Assembly (NCBI GenBank): GCA_029721435.1
Contig: CM056581.1
Location: 71,596,712-71,660,711, forward strand
Length of the DNA: 64,000 nucleotides
Origin: Gymnothorax reevesii
Lineage: Eukaryota; Chordata; Actinopteri; Anguilliformes; Muraenidae
Reading direction: 5' to 3'
Shown here: piece after piece, positions 8,616-22,708 of the stretch
How positions within the stretch are numbered: the first letter of the stretch is position 1
How the letters are laid out: every line of letters begins with the position of its first letter
The notes under the pieces: model-generated
What the model was told of the DNA's origin: nothing
Databases searched by the model: none
Seen by the model: only the letters and a program-made list of their open reading frames with translations
Made by a program: the position numbers and the translations under genes

Positions 8616-10724
8616 TTGAAACTTTTTGACAAGCAGAAGTAAAAAAAAAGAAAGTTTTTAAAAAAGTGCATATCTTCACTTCAGAGACTCATATTCACTT
8701 CCAATAGGCCATACAAGCAAATTGGACAAATTGCTGCCATATATGCAGTGCACAGTGATCTGAAGCATTTCCCAGCCCAGATACACGAACAGATTCACTT
8801 TCTGAGCTTAAAACCTAGAAGAAGCGTGTTTTCATGAAAGAGCGTATGGAGACAATATCAGCGCTCTAGCTCGCTTCCTTAAGAAGATAGCAGCCAATTC
8901 ACTCCTATTTAGTCATACAGTGAAAATTCACTCATGTTTGTCACTTTCCCACTGATTTACACACGGATTGAAACTTTTTGACAAGCAGAAGTTAAAAAAA
9001 AGAAAGTTTTTAAAAAAGTGCATATCTTCACTTCAGAGACTCATATTCACTTCCAATAGGCCATACAAGCAAATTGGACAAATTGCTGCCATATATGCAG
9101 TGCACAGTGATCTGAAGCATTTCCCAGCCCAGATACACGAACAGATTCACTTTCTGAGCTTAAAACCTAGAAGAAGCGTGTTTTCATGAAAGAGCGTATG
9201 GAGACAATATCAGCGCTCTAGCTCGCTTCCTTAAGAAGATAGCAGCCAATTCACTCCTATTTAGTCATACAGTGAAAATTCACTCATGTTTGTCACTTTC
9301 CCACTGATTTACACACGGATTGAAACATTTTGACAAGCAGAAGTAAAAAAAAGAAAGTTTTTAAAAAAGTGCATATCTTCACTTCAGAGACTCATATTCA
9401 CTTCCAATAGGCCATACAAGCAAATTGGACAAATTGCTGCCATATATGCAGTGCACAGTGATCTGAAGCATTTCCCAGCCCAGATACACGAACAGATTCA
9501 CTTTCTGAGCTTAAAACCTAGAAGAAGCATGTTTCATGAAAGAGCGTTGGAGACAATATCAGCGCTCTAGCTCGCTTCCTTAAGAAGATAGCAGCCAATT
9601 CACTCCTATTTAGTCATACAGTGAAAATTCACTCATGTTTGTCACTTTCCCACTGATTTACACACAGAATGAAAATTTTTGACATGCAGAAGTTAAAAAA
9701 AAGAAAGTTTTTAAAAAAGTGTATATCTTCACTACAGAGACTCATATTCACTTCCAATAGGCCATAAAAAAACATTGGAAAAATGGATGGCATATATGCA
9801 GTGCAACAGTGATCTGAAGCATTTCCCAGGCCAGATACACGCAGAGATTCACATTCTGAGCTTAAAACCTCAAAGAAGTGTGTTTTCATGAAAGAGCGTA
9901 TGGAGACAATATCAGCGCTCTAGCTCGCTTCCTTAAGAAGATAGAAGCCAATTCACTCCTATTTAGTCATACAGTGAAAATTCACTCATGTTTGTCACTT
10001 TCCCACTGATTTACACACAGAATGAAAATTTTTGACATGCAGAAGTTAAAAAAAAGAAACTTTTTAAAAAAGTGTATATCTTCACTACAGAGACTCATAT
10101 TCACTTCCAATAGGCCATAAAAACACATTGGAAAAATGGATGGCATATATGCAGTGCAACAGTGATCTGAAGCATTTCCCAGGCCAGATACACGCAGAGA
10201 TTCACATTCTGAGCTTAAAACCTCAAAGAAGCGTGTTTTCATGAAAGAGCGTATGGAGACAATATCAGCGCTCTAGCTCGCTTCCTTAAGAAGATAGAAG
10301 CCAATTCACTCCTATTTAGTCATACAGTGAAAATTCACTCATGTTTGTCACTTTCCCACTGATTTACACACAGAATGAAAATTTTTGACACGCAGAAAAA
10401 AAAAAGAAAGTTTTTAAAAAAGTGTATATCTTCACTACAGAGACTCATATTCACTTCCAATAGGCCATAAAAACACATTGGAAAAATGGATGGCATATAT
10501 GCAGTGCAACAGTGATCTCAAGCATTTCCCAGGCCAGATACACGCAGAGATTCACATTCTGAGCTTAAAACCTCAAAGAAGCGTGTTTTCATGAAAGAGC
10601 GTATGGAGACAATATCAGCGCTCTAGCTCGCTTCCTTAAGAAGATAGCAGCCAATTCACTCCTATTTAGTCATACAGTGAAAATTCACTCATGTTTGTCA
10701 CTTTCCCACTGATTTACACACGGA
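8616..10724 (+). repeat. Monomers 8616-10375: B-B-B-A-A-A
   Basis: Starts are 8616 B, 8968 B, 9320 B (349 bp; GAAACATTTTG, a short A-tract, GCATGTTTCATG and GCGTTGG), 9669 A (CCATAAAAAAACATTGG, GAAGTGTG), 10022 A (GAAACTTTTTAAAA) and 10375 A (350 bp, CTCAAGCATT). The short B followed by an A with GAAGTGTG recurs at 16367-17069. Confidence 0.88.
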
Positions 10725-13700
10725 TTGAAACTTTTTGACAAGCAGAAGTAAAAAAAAAGAAAGTTTTTAAAAAAGTGCATATCTTCACTTCAGAGACTCA
10801 TATTCACTTCCAATAGGCCATACAAGCAAATTGGACAAATTGCTGCCATATATGCAGTGCACAGTGATCTGAAGCATTTCCCAGCCCAGATACACGAACA
10901 GATTCACTTTCTGAGCTTAAAACCTAGAAGAAGCGTGTTTTCATGAAAGAGCGTATGGAGACAATATCAGCGCTCTAGCTCGCTTCCTTAAGAAGATAGC
11001 AGCCAATTCACTCCTATTTAGTCATACAGTGAAAATTCACTCATGTTTGTCACTTTCCCACTGATTTACACACGGATTGAAACTTTTTGACAAGCAGAAG
11101 TTAAAAAAAAGAAAGTTTTTAAAAAAGTGCATATCTTCACTTCAGAGACTCATATTCACTTCCAATAGGCCATACAAGCAAATTGGACAAATTGCTGCCA
11201 TATATGCAGTGCACAGTGATCTGAAGCATTTCCCAGCCCAGATACACGAACGGATTCACTTTCTGAGCTTAAAACCTAGAAGAAGCGTGTTTTCATGAAA
11301 GAGCATATGGAGACAATATCAGCGCTCTAGCTCGCTTCCTTAAGAAGATAGCAGCCAATTCACTCCTATTTAGTCATACAGTGAAAATTCACTCATGTTT
11401 GTCACTTTCCCACTGATTTACACACAGAATGAAAATTTTTGACATGCAGAAGTTAAAAAAAAGAAAGTTTTTAAAAAAGTGTATATCTTCACTACAGAGA
11501 CTCATATTCACTTCCAATAGGCCATAAAAACACATTGGAAAAATGGATGGCATACATGCAGTGCAACAGTGATCTGAAGCATTTCCCAGGCCAGATACAC
11601 GCAGAGATTCACATTCTGAGCTTAAAACCTCAAAGAAGCGTGTTTTCATGAAAGAGCGTATGGAGACAATATCAGCGCTCTAGCTCGCTTCCTTAAGAAG
11701 ATAGAAGCCAATTCACTCCTATTTAGTCATACAGTGAAAATTCACTCATGTTTGTCACTTTCCCACTGATTTACACACGGATTGAAACTTTTTGACAAGC
11801 AGAAGTTAAAAAAAAGAAAGTTTTTAAAAAAGTGCATATCTTCACTTCAGAGACTCATATTCACTTCCAATAGGCCATACAAGCAAATTGGACAAATTGC
11901 TGCCATATATGCAGTGCACAGTGATCTGAAGCATTTCCCAGCCCAGATACACGAACAGATTCACTTTCTGAGCTTAAAACCTAGAAGAAGCGTGTTTTCA
12001 TGAAAGAGCGTATGGAGACAATATCAGCGCTCTAGCTCGCTTCCTTAAGAAGATAGCAGCCAATTCACTCCTATTTAGTCATACAGTGAAAATTCACTCA
12101 TGTTTGTCACTTTCCCACTGATTTACACACAGAATGAAAATTTTTGACATGCAGAAGTTAAAAAAAAGAAAGTTTTTAAAAAAGTGTATATCTTCACTAC
12201 AGAGACTCATATTCACTTCCAATAGGCCATAAAAACACATTGGAAAAATGGATGGCATACATGCAGTGCAACATTGATCTGAAGCATTTCCCAGGCCAGA
12301 TACACGCAGAGATTCACATTCTGAGCTTAAAACCTCAAAGAAGCGTGTTTTCATGAAAGAGCGTATGGAGACAATATCAGCGCTCTAGCTCGCTTCCTTA
12401 AGAAGATAGAAGCCAATTCACTCCTATTTAGTCATACAGTGAAAATTCACTCATGTTTGTCACTTTCCCACTGATTTACACACAGAATGAAAATTTTTGA
12501 CATGCAGAAGTTAAAAAAAAGAAAGTTTTTAAAAAAGTGTATATCTTCACTACAGAGACTCATATTCACTTCCAATAGGCCATAAAAACACATTGGAAAA
12601 ATGGATGGCATATATGCAGTGCAACAGTGATCTGAAGCATTTCCCAGGCCAGATACACGCAGAGATTCACATTCTGAGCTTAAAACCTCAAAGAAGCGTG
12701 TTTTCATGAAAGAGCGTATGGAGACAATATCAGCGCTCTAGCTCGCTTCCTTAAGAAGATAGAAGCCAATTCACTCCTATTTAGTCATACAGTGAAAATT
12801 CACTCATGTTTGTCACTTTCCCACTGATTTACACACAGAATGAAAATTTTTGACACGCAGAAGTTAAAAAAAAGAAAGTTTTTAAAAAAGTGTATATCTT
12901 CACTACAGAGACTCATATTCACTTCCAATAGGCCATACAAGCAAATTGGACAAATTGCTGCCATATATGCAGTGCACAGTGATCTGAAGCATTTCCCAGC
13001 CCAGATACACGAACAGATTCACTTTCTGAGCTTAAAACCTAGAAGAAGCGTGTTTTCATGAAAGAGCGTATGGAGACAATATCAGCGCTCTAGCTCGCTT
13101 CCTTAAGAAGATAGCAGCCAATTCACTCCTATTTAGTCATACAGTGAAAATTCACTCAAGTTTGTCACTTTCCCACTGATTTACACACAGAATGAAAATT
13201 TTTGACATGCAGAAGTTAAAAAAAAGAAAGTTTTTAAAAAAGTGTATATCTTCACTACAGAGACTCATATTCACTTCCAATAGGCCATAAAAACACATTG
13301 GAAAAATGGATGGCATATATGCAGTGCAACAGTGATCTGAAGCATTTCCCAGGCCAGATACATGCAGAGATTCACATTCTTAGCTTAAAACCTCAAAGTA
13401 GCGTGTTTTCATGAAAGAGCGTATGGAGACAATATCAGCGCTCTAGGTCGCTTCCTTAAGAAGATAGCAGCCAATTCACTCCTATTTAGTCATACAGTGA
13501 AAATTCACTCATGTTTGTCACTTTCCCACTGATTTACACACAGAATGAAAATTTTTGACATGCAGAAGTTAAAAAAAAGAAAGTTTTTAAAAAAGTGTAT
13601 ATCTTCACTACAGAGACTCATATTCACTTCCAATAGGCCATAAAAACACATTGGAAAAATGGATGGCATACATGCAGTGCAACAGAGATCTGAAGCATTT

Positions 13701-16700
13701 CCCAGGCCAGATACACGCAGAGATTCACATTCTGAGCTTAAAACCTCAAAGAAGCGTGTTTTCATGAAAGAGTGTATGGAGACAATATCAGCGCTCTAGG
13801 TCCCTTCCTTAAGAAGATAGCAGCCAATTCACTCCTATTTAGTCATACAGTGAAAATTCACTCATGTTTGTCACTTTCCCACTGATTTACACACGGATTG
13901 AAACTTTTTGACAAGCAGAAGTAAAAAAAAAGAAAGTTTTTAAAAAAGTGCATATCTTCACTTCAGAGACTCATATTCACTTCCAATAGGCCATCCAAGC
14001 AAATTGGACAAATTGCTGCCATATATGCAGTGCACAGTGATCTGAAGAATTTCCCAGCCCAGATACACGAACAGATTCACTTTCTGAGCTAAAAACCTAG
14101 AAGAAGCGTGTTTTCATGAAAGAGCGTATGGAGACAATTTCAGCGCTCTAGCTCGCTTCCTTAAGAAGATAGCAGCCAATTCACTCCTATTTAGTCATAC
14201 AGTGAAAATTCACTCATGTTTGTCACTTTCCCACTGATTTACACACAGAATGAAAATTTTTGACATGCAGAAGTTAAAAAAAAGAAAGTTTTTAAAAAAG
14301 TGTATATCTTCACTTCAGAGACTAATATTCACTTCCAATAGGCCATACAAGCACATTGGAAAAATTGGTGGCATATATGCAGTGCAACAGAGATCTGAAG
14401 CATTTCCCAGGCCAGATACACGCAGAGATTCACATTCTGAGCTTAAAACCTCAAAGAAGCGTGTTTTCATGAAAGAGCGTATGGAGACAATATCAGCGCT
14501 CTAGGTCGCTTCCTTAAGAAGATAGCAGCCAATTCACTCCTATTTAGTCATACAGTGAAAATTCACTCATGTTTGTCACTTTCCCACTGATTTACACACA
14601 GAATGAAAATTTTTGACATGCAGAAGTTAAAAAAAAGAAAGTTTTTAAAAAAGTGTATATCTTCACTACAGAGACTCATATTCACTTCCAATAGGCCATA
14701 AAAACACATTGGAAAAATGGATGGCATATATGCAGTGCAACAGAGATCTGAAGCAATTCCCAGGCCAGATACACGCAGAGATTCACATTCTGAGCTTAAA
14801 ACCTCAAAGAAGCGAGTTTTCATGAAAGAGCGTATGGAGACAATATCAGCGCTCTAGGTCGCTTCCTTAAGAAGATAGCAGCCAATTCACTCCTATTTAG
14901 TCATACAGTGAAAATTCACTCATGTTTGTCACTTTCCCACTGATTTACACACGGATTGAAACTTTTTGACAAGCAGAAGTTAAAAAAAAGAAAGTTTTTA
15001 AAAAAGTGCATATCTTCACTTCAGAGACTCATATTCACTTCCAATAGGCCATACAAGCAAATTGGACAAATTGCTGCCATATATGCAGTGCACAGTGATC
15101 TGAAGAATTTCCCAGCCCAGATACACGAACAGATTCACTTTCTGAGCTAAAAACCTAGAAGAAGCGTGTTTTCATGAAAGAGCGTATGGAGACAATTTCA
15201 GCGCTCTAGCTCGCTTCCTTAAGAAGATAGCAGCCAATTCACTCCTATTTAGTCATACAGTGAAAATTCACTCATGTTTGTCACTTTCCCACTGATTTAC
15301 ACACAGAATGAAAATTTTTGACATGCAGAAGTTAAAAAAAAGAAAGTTTTTAAAAAAGTGTATATCTTCACTTCAGAGACTAATATTCACTTCCAATAGG
15401 CCATACAAGCACATTGGAAAAATTGGTGGCATATATGCAGTGCAACAGAGATCTGAAGCATTTCCCAGGCCAGATACACGCAGAGATTCACATTCTGAGC
15501 TTAAAACCTCAAAGAAGCGTGTTTTCATGAAAGAGCGTATGGAGACAATATCAGCGCTCTAGCTCGCTTCCTTAAGAAGATAGCAGCCAATTCACTCCTA
15601 TTTAGTCATACAGTGAAAATTCACTCATGTTTGTCACTTTCCCACTGATTTACACACAGAATGAAAATTTTTGACATGCAGAAGTTAAGAAAAAGAAAGT
15701 TTTTAAAAAAGTGCATATCTTCACTTCAGAGACTCATATTCACTTCCAATAGGCCATACAAGCACATTGGAAAAATTGGTGGCATATATGCAGTGCAACA
15801 GAGATCTGAAGCATTTCCCAGGCCAGATACACGCAGAGATTCACATTCTGAGCTTAAAACCTAGAAGAAGCGTGTTTTCATGAAAGAGCGTATGGAGACA
15901 ATATCAGCGCTCTAGGTCGCTTCCTTAAGAAGATAGCAGCCAATTCACTCCTATTTAGTCATACAGTGAAAATTCACTCATGTTTGTCACTTTCCCACTG
16001 ATTTACACACAGAATGAAAATTTTTGACATGCAGAAGTTAAAAAAAAGAAAGTTTTTAAAAAAGTGTATATCTTCACTACAGAGACTCATATTCACTTCC
16101 AATAGGCCATAAAAACACATTGGAAAAATGGATGGCATACATGCAGTGCAACAGAGATCTGAAGCATTTCCCAGGCCAGATACACGCAGAGATTCACATT
16201 CTGAGCTTAAAACCTCAAAGAAGCGAGTTTTCATGAAAGAGCGTATGGAGACAATATCAGCGCTCTAGGTCGCTTCCTTAAGAAGATAGCAGCCAATTCA
16301 CTCCTATTTAGTCATACAGTGAAAATTCACTCATGTTTGTCACTTTCCCACTGATTTACACACGGATTGAAACTTTTTGACAAGCAGAAGTTAAAAAAAA
16401 GAAAGTTTTTAAAAAAGTGCATATCTTCACTTCAGAGACTCATATTCACTTCCAATAGGCCATACAAGCAAATTGGACAAATTGCTGCCATATATGCAGT
16501 GCACAGTGATCTGAAGCATTTCCCAGCCCAGATACACGAACAGATTCACTTTCTGAGCTTAAAACCTAGAAGAAGCATGTTTCATGAAAGAGCGTTGGAG
16601 ACAATATCAGCGCTCTAGCTCGCTTCCTTAAGAAGATAGCAGCCAATTCACTCCTATTTAGTCATACAGTGAAAATTCACTCATGTTTGTCACTTTCCCA

Positions 16701-18125
16701 CTGATTTACACACAGAATGAAAATTTTTGACATGCAGAAGTTAAAAAAAAGAAAGTTTTTAAAAAAGTGTATATCTTCACTACAGAGACTCATATTCACT
16801 TCCAATAGGCCATAAAAACACATTGGAAAAATGGATGGCATATATGCAGTGCAACAGTGATCTGAAGCATTTCCCAGGCCAGATACACGCAGAGATTCAC
16901 ATTCTGAGCTTAAAACCTCAAAGAAGTGTGTTTTCATGAAAGAGCGTATGGAGACAATATCAGCGCTCTAGCTCGCTTCCTTAAGAAGATAGCAGCCAAT
17001 TCACTCCTATTTAGTCATACAGTGAAAATTCACTCATGTTTGTCACTTTCCCACTGATTTACACACAGAATGAAAATTTTTGACATGCAGAAGTTAAGAA
17101 AAAGAAAGTTTTTAAAAAAGTGCATATCTTCACTTCAGAGACTCATATTCACTTCCAATAGGCCATACAAGCACATTGGAAAAATGGATGGCATATATGC
17201 AGTGCAACAGAGATCTGAAGCATTTCCCAGGCCAGATACACGCAGAGATTCACATTCTGAGCTTAAAACCTAGAAGAAGCGTGCTTTCATGAAAGAGCGT
17301 ATGGAGACAATATCAGCGCTCTAGGTCGCTTCCTTAAGAAGATAGCAGCCAATTCACTCCTATTTAGTCATACAGTGAAAATTCACTCATGTTTGTCACT
17401 TTCCCACTGATTTACACACAGAATGAAAATTTTTGACATGCAGAAGTTAAAAAAAAGAAAGTTTTTAAAAAAGTGTATATCTTCACTACAGAGACTCATA
17501 TTCACTTCCAATAGGCCATAAAAACACATTGGAAAAATGGATGGCATACATGCAGTGCAACAGAGATCTGAAGCATTTCCCAGGCCAGATACACGCAGAG
17601 ATTCACATTCTGAGCTTAAAACCTCAAAGAAGCGAGTTTTCATGAAAGAGCGTATGGAGACAATATCAGCGCTCTAGGTCGCTTCCTTAAGAAGATAGCA
17701 GCCAATTCACTCCTATTTAGTCATACAGTGAAAATTCACTCATGTTTGTCACTTTCCCACTGATTTACACACGGATTGAAACTTTTTGACAAGCAGAAGT
17801 TAAAAAAAAGAAAGTTTTTAAAAAAGTGCATATCTTCACTTCAGAGACTCATATTCACTTCCAATAGGCCATACAAGCAAATTGGACAAATTGCTGCCAT
17901 ATATGCAGTGCACAGTGATCTGAAGCATTTCCCAGCCCAGATACACGAACAGATTCACTTTCTGAGCTTAAAACCTAGAAGAAGCATGTTTCATGAAAGA
18001 GCGTTGGAGACAATATCAGCGCTCTAGCTCGCTTCCTTAAGAAGATAGCAGCCAATTCACTCCTATTTAGTCATACAGTGAAAATTCACTCATGTTTGTC
18101 ACTTTCCCACTGATTTACACACGGA
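10725..18125 (+). repeat. Higher-order block 1 (monomers 10725-17776)
   Basis: Starts and classes: 10725 B, 11077 B, 11429 A, 11782 B, 12134 A, 12487 A, 12840 A/B, 13192 A, 13545 A, 13898 B, 14250 C, 14603 A, 14956 B, 15308 C, 15661 C (B-like tail), 16014 A, 16367 short B, 16717 A, 17070 C/A, 17423 A, 17776 short B. Block 2 repeats this order to 16367 at offsets of 7401, 9869 and 9515 bp. Diagnostic variants shared with block 2 are CAACATTGATC (12134), CTCAAGTTTG with CATGCAGAG, CTTAGC and AAAGTAGCG (13192), AAGAATTTCCC with GAGCTAAAAACC (13898, 14956) and GCGAGTTTTC (14603, 16014). Within the block, 15661-16717 is followed by a similar run from 17070, offset 1409 bp. Confidence 0.88.
14250..14602 (+). 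repeat. Reference class C monomer (353 bp)
   Basis: Class C has the A-type start (ACACAGAATG, GACATGCAG) and the A-type 3' part (CAGGCCAG, CACGCAGAGATT, CCTCAAAG). In the middle it is B-like, with CACTTCAG and CCATACAAG. Its own markers are GAGACTAAT (in many copies), AAAATTGGTGGCAT and CAACAGAGATCTG. The last creates an AGATCT hexamer that most A and B monomers lack. C differs from A at about 7 positions (2%). It is rare before 14 kb (868 and 7208), dominant from about 24 to 44 kb, and interspersed after that. Confidence 0.95.
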
Positions 18126-20240
18126 TTGAAACTTTTTGACAAGCAGAAGTAAAAAAAAAGAAAGTTTTTAAAAAAGTGCATATCTTCACTTCAGAGACTC
18201 ATATTCACTTCCAATAGGCCATACAAGCAAATTGGACAAATTGCTGCCATATATGCAGTGCACAGTGATCTGAAGCATTTCCCAGCCCAAATACACGAAC
18301 AGATTCACTTTCTGAGCTTAAAACCTAGAAGAAGCGTGTTTTCATGAAAGAGCGTATGGAGACAATATCAGCGCTCTAGCTCGCTTCCTTAAGAAGATAG
18401 CAGCCAATTCACTCCTATTTAGTCATACAGTGAAAATTCACTCATGTTTGTCACTTTCCCACTGATTTACACACGGATTGAAACTTTTTGACAAGCAGAA
18501 GTTAAAAAAAAGAAAGTTTTTAAAAAAGTGCATATCTTCACTTCAGAGACTCATATTCACTTCCAATAGGCCATACAAGCAAATTGGACAAATTGCTGCC
18601 ATATATGCAGTGCACAGTGATCTGAAGCATTTCCCAGCCCAGATACACGAACAGATTCACTTTTTGAGCTTAAAACCTAGAAGAAGCGTGTTTTCATGAA
18701 AGAGCATATGGAGACAATATCAGCGCTCTAGCTCGCTTCCTTAAGAAGATAGCAGCCAATTCACTCCTATTTAGTCATACAGTGAAAATTCACTCATGTT
18801 TGTCACTTTCCCACTGATTTACACACAGAATGAAAATTTTTGACATGCAGAAGTTAAAAAAAAGAAAGTTTTTAAAAAAGTGTATATCTTCACTACAGAG
18901 ACTCATATTCACTTCCAATAGGCCATAAAAACACATTGGAAAAATGGATGGCATACATGCAGTGCAACAGTGATCTGAAGCATTTCCCAGGCCAGATACA
19001 CGCAGAGATTCACATTCTGAGCTTAAAACCTCAAAGAAGCGTGTTTTCATGAAAGAGCGTATGGAGACAATATCAGCGCTCTAGCTCGCTTCCTTAAGAA
19101 GATAGAAGCCAATTCACTCCTATTTAGTCATACAGTGAAAATTCACTCATGTTTGTCACTTTCCCACTGATTTACACACGGATTGAAACTTTTTGACAAG
19201 CAGAAGTTAAAAAAAAGAAAGTTTTTAAAAAAGTGCATATCTTCACTTCAGAGACTCATATTCACTTCCAATAGGCCATACAAGCAAATTGGACAAATTG
19301 CTGCCATATATGCAGTGCACAGTGATCTGAAGCATTTCCCAGCCCAGATACACGAACAGATTCACTTTCTGAGCTTAAAACCTAGAAGAAGCGTGTTTTC
19401 ATGAAAGAGCGTATGGAGACAATATCAGCGCTCTAGCTCGCTTCCTTAAGAAGATAGCAGCCAATTCACTCCTATTTAGTCATACAGTGAAAATTCACTC
19501 ATGTTTGTCACTTTCCCACTGATTTACACACAGAATGAAAATTTTTGACATGCAGAAGTTAAAAAAAAGAAAGTTTTTAAAAAAGTGTATATCTTCACTA
19601 CAGAGACTCATATTCACTTCCAATAGGCCATAAAAACACATTGGAAAAATGGATGGCATACATGCAGTGCAACATTGATCTGAAGCATTTCCCAGGCCAG
19701 ATACACGCAGAGATTCACATTCTGAGCTTAAAACCTCAAAGAAGCGTGTTTTCATGAAAGAGCGTATGGAGACAATATCAGCGCTCTAGCTCGCTTCCTT
19801 AAGAAGATAGAAGCCAATTCACTCCTATTTAGTCATACAGTGAAAATTCACTCATGTTTGTCACTTTCCCACTGATTTACACACAGAATGAAAATTTTTG
19901 ACATGCAGAAGTTAAAAAAAAGAAAGTTTTTAAAAAAGTGTATATCTTCACTACAGAGACTCATATTCACTTCCAATAGGCCATAAAAACACATTGGAAA
20001 AATGGATGGCATATATGCAGTGCAACAGTGATCTGAAGCATTTCCCAGGCCAGATACACGCAGAGATTCACATTCTGAGCTTAAAACCTCAAAGAAGCGT
20101 GTTTTCATGAAAGAGCGTATGGAGACAATATCAGCGCTCTAGCTCGCTTCCTTAAGAAGATAGAAGCCAATTCACTCCTATTTAGTCATACAGTGAAAAT
20201 TCACTCATGTTTGTCACTTTCCCACTGATTTACACACAGA

Positions 20241-22708
20241 ATGAAAATTTTTGACACGCAGAAGTTAAAAAAAAGAAAGTTTTTAAAAAAGTGTATATCT
20301 TCACTACAGAGACTCATATTCACTTCCAATAGGCCATACAAGCAAATTGGACAAATTGCTGCCATATATGCAGTGCACAGTGATCTGAAGCATTTCCCAG
20401 CCCAGATACACGAACAGATTCACTTTCTGAGCTTAAAACCTAGAAGAAGCGTGTTTTCATGAAAGAGCATATGGAGACAATATCAGCGCTCTAGCTCGCT
20501 TCCTTAAGAAGATAGCAGCCAATTCACTCCTATTTAGTCATACAGTGAAAATTCACTCATGTTTGTCACTTTCCCACTGATTTACACACAGAATGAAAAT
20601 TTTTGACATGCAGAAGTTAAAAAAAAGAAAGTTTTTAAAAAAGTGTATATCTTCACTACAGAGACTCATATTCACTTCCAATAGGCCATAAAAACACATT
20701 GGAAAAATGGATGGCATACATGCAGTGCAACAGTGATCTGAAGCATTTCCCAGGCCAGATACACGCAGAGATTCACATTCTGAGCTTAAAACCTCAAAGA
20801 AGCGTGTTTTCATGAAAGAGCGTATGGAGACAATATCAGCGCTCTAGCTCGCTTCCTTAAGAAGATAGAAGCCAATTCACTCCTATTTAGTCATACAGTG
20901 AAAATTCACTCATGTTTGTCACTTTCCCACTGATTTACACACGGATTGAAACTTTTTGACAAGCAGAAGTTAAAAAAAAGAAAGTTTTTAAAAAAGTGCA
21001 TATCTTCACTTCAGAGACTCATATTCACTTCCAATAGGCCATACAAGCAAATTGGACAAATTGCTGCCATATATGCAGTGCACAGTGATCTGAAGCATTT
21101 CCCAGCCCAGATACACGAACAGATTCACTTTCTGAGCTCAAAACCTAGAAGAAGCGTGTTTTCATGAAAGAGCATATGGAGACAATATCAGCGCTCTAGC
21201 TCGCTTCCTTAAGAAGATAGCAGCCAATTCACTCCTATTTAGTCATACAGTGAAAATTCACTCATGTTTGTCACTTTCCCACTGATTTACACACAGAATG
21301 AAAATTTTTGACATGCAGAAGTTAAAAAAAAGAAAGTTTTTAAAAAAGTGTATATCTTCACTACAGAGACTCATATTCACTTCCAATAGGCCATAAAAAC
21401 ACATTGGAAAAATGGATGGCATACATGCAGTGCAACAGTGATCTGAAGCATTTCCCAGGCCAGATACACGCAGAGATTCACATTCTGAGCTTAAAACCTC
21501 AAAGAAGCGTGTTTTCATGAAAGAGCGTATGGAGACAATATCAGCGCTTTAGCTCGCTTCCTTAAGAAGATAGAAGCCAATTCACTCCTATTTAGTCATA
21601 CAGTGAAAATTAACTCATGTTTGTCACTTTCCCACTGATTTACACACGGATTGAAACTTTTTGACAAGCAGAAGTTAAAAAAAAGAAAGTTTTTAAAAAA
21701 GTGCATATCTTCACTTCAGAGACTCATATTCACTTCCAATAGGCCATACAAGCAAATTGGACAAATTGCTGCCATATATGCAGTGCACAGTGATCTGAAG
21801 CATTTCCCAGCCCAGATACACGAACAGATTCACTTTCTGAGCTTAAAACCTAGAAGAAGCGTGTTTTCATGAAAGAGCGTATGGAGACAATATCAGCGCT
21901 CTAGCTCGCTTCCTTAAGAAGATAGCAGCCAATTCACTCCTATTTAGTCATACAGTGAAAATTCACTCATGTTTGTCACTTTCCCACTGATTTACACACA
22001 GAATGAAAATTTTTGACATGCAGAAGTTAAAAAAAAGAAAGTTTTTAAAAAAGTGTATATCTTCACTACAGAGACTCATATTCACTTCCAATAGGCCATA
22101 AAAACACATTGGAAAAATGGATGGCATACATGCAGTGCAACATTGATCTGAAGCATTTCCCAGGCCAGATACACGCAGAGATTCACATTCTGAGCTTAAA
22201 ACCTCAAAGAAGCGTGTTTTCATGAAAGAGCGTATGGAGACAATATCAGCGCTCTAGCTCGCTTCCTTAAGAAGATAGAAGCCAATTCACTCCTATTTAG
22301 TCATACAGTGAAAATTCACTCATGTTTGTCACTTTCCCACTGATTTACACACAGAATGAAAATTTTTGACATGCAGAAGTTAAAAAAAAGAAAGTTTTTA
22401 AAAAAGTGTATATCTTCACTACAGAGACTCATATTCACTTCCAATAGGCCATAAAAACACATTGGAAAAATGGATGGCATATATGCAGTGCAACAGTGAT
22501 CTGAAGCATTTCCCAGGCCAGATACACGCAGAGATTCACATTCTGAGCTTAAAACCTCAAAGAAGCGTGTTTTCATGAAAGAGCGTATGGAGACAATATC
22601 AGCGCTCTAGCTCGCTTCCTTAAGAAGATAGAAGCCAATTCACTCCTATTTAGTCATACAGTGAAAATTCACTCATGTTTGTCACTTTCCCACTGATTTA
22701 CACACAGA
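20241..22708 (+). repeat. Nested heptamer tandem duplication
   Basis: Seven monomers (20241 A/B, 20593 A, 20946 B, 21298 A, 21651 B, 22003 A, 22356 A; 2468 bp) are inserted relative to block 1. The offset of 2468 bp links 19183 to 21651, 19535 to 22003 (both with the rare CAACATTGATC), 19888 to 22356 and 20241 to 22709. Block 1 has only one copy of this run. The pattern fits unequal exchange between misaligned copies seven monomers apart. Confidence 0.85.

Noticed and set aside
14250..14504. 84-codon plus-strand open frame in class C monomers, and 73-codon version in class B
   Set aside because: It begins at the shared ATG or TTG of the monomer and is lysine/phenylalanine-rich only because of the A-tract. 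A one-base difference (CAACAG versus CACAG) shifts B and C into different frames with unrelated C-termini, which a selected protein would not tolerate. B copies would need a TTG start, and many copies are broken by GAAGTAAAA.
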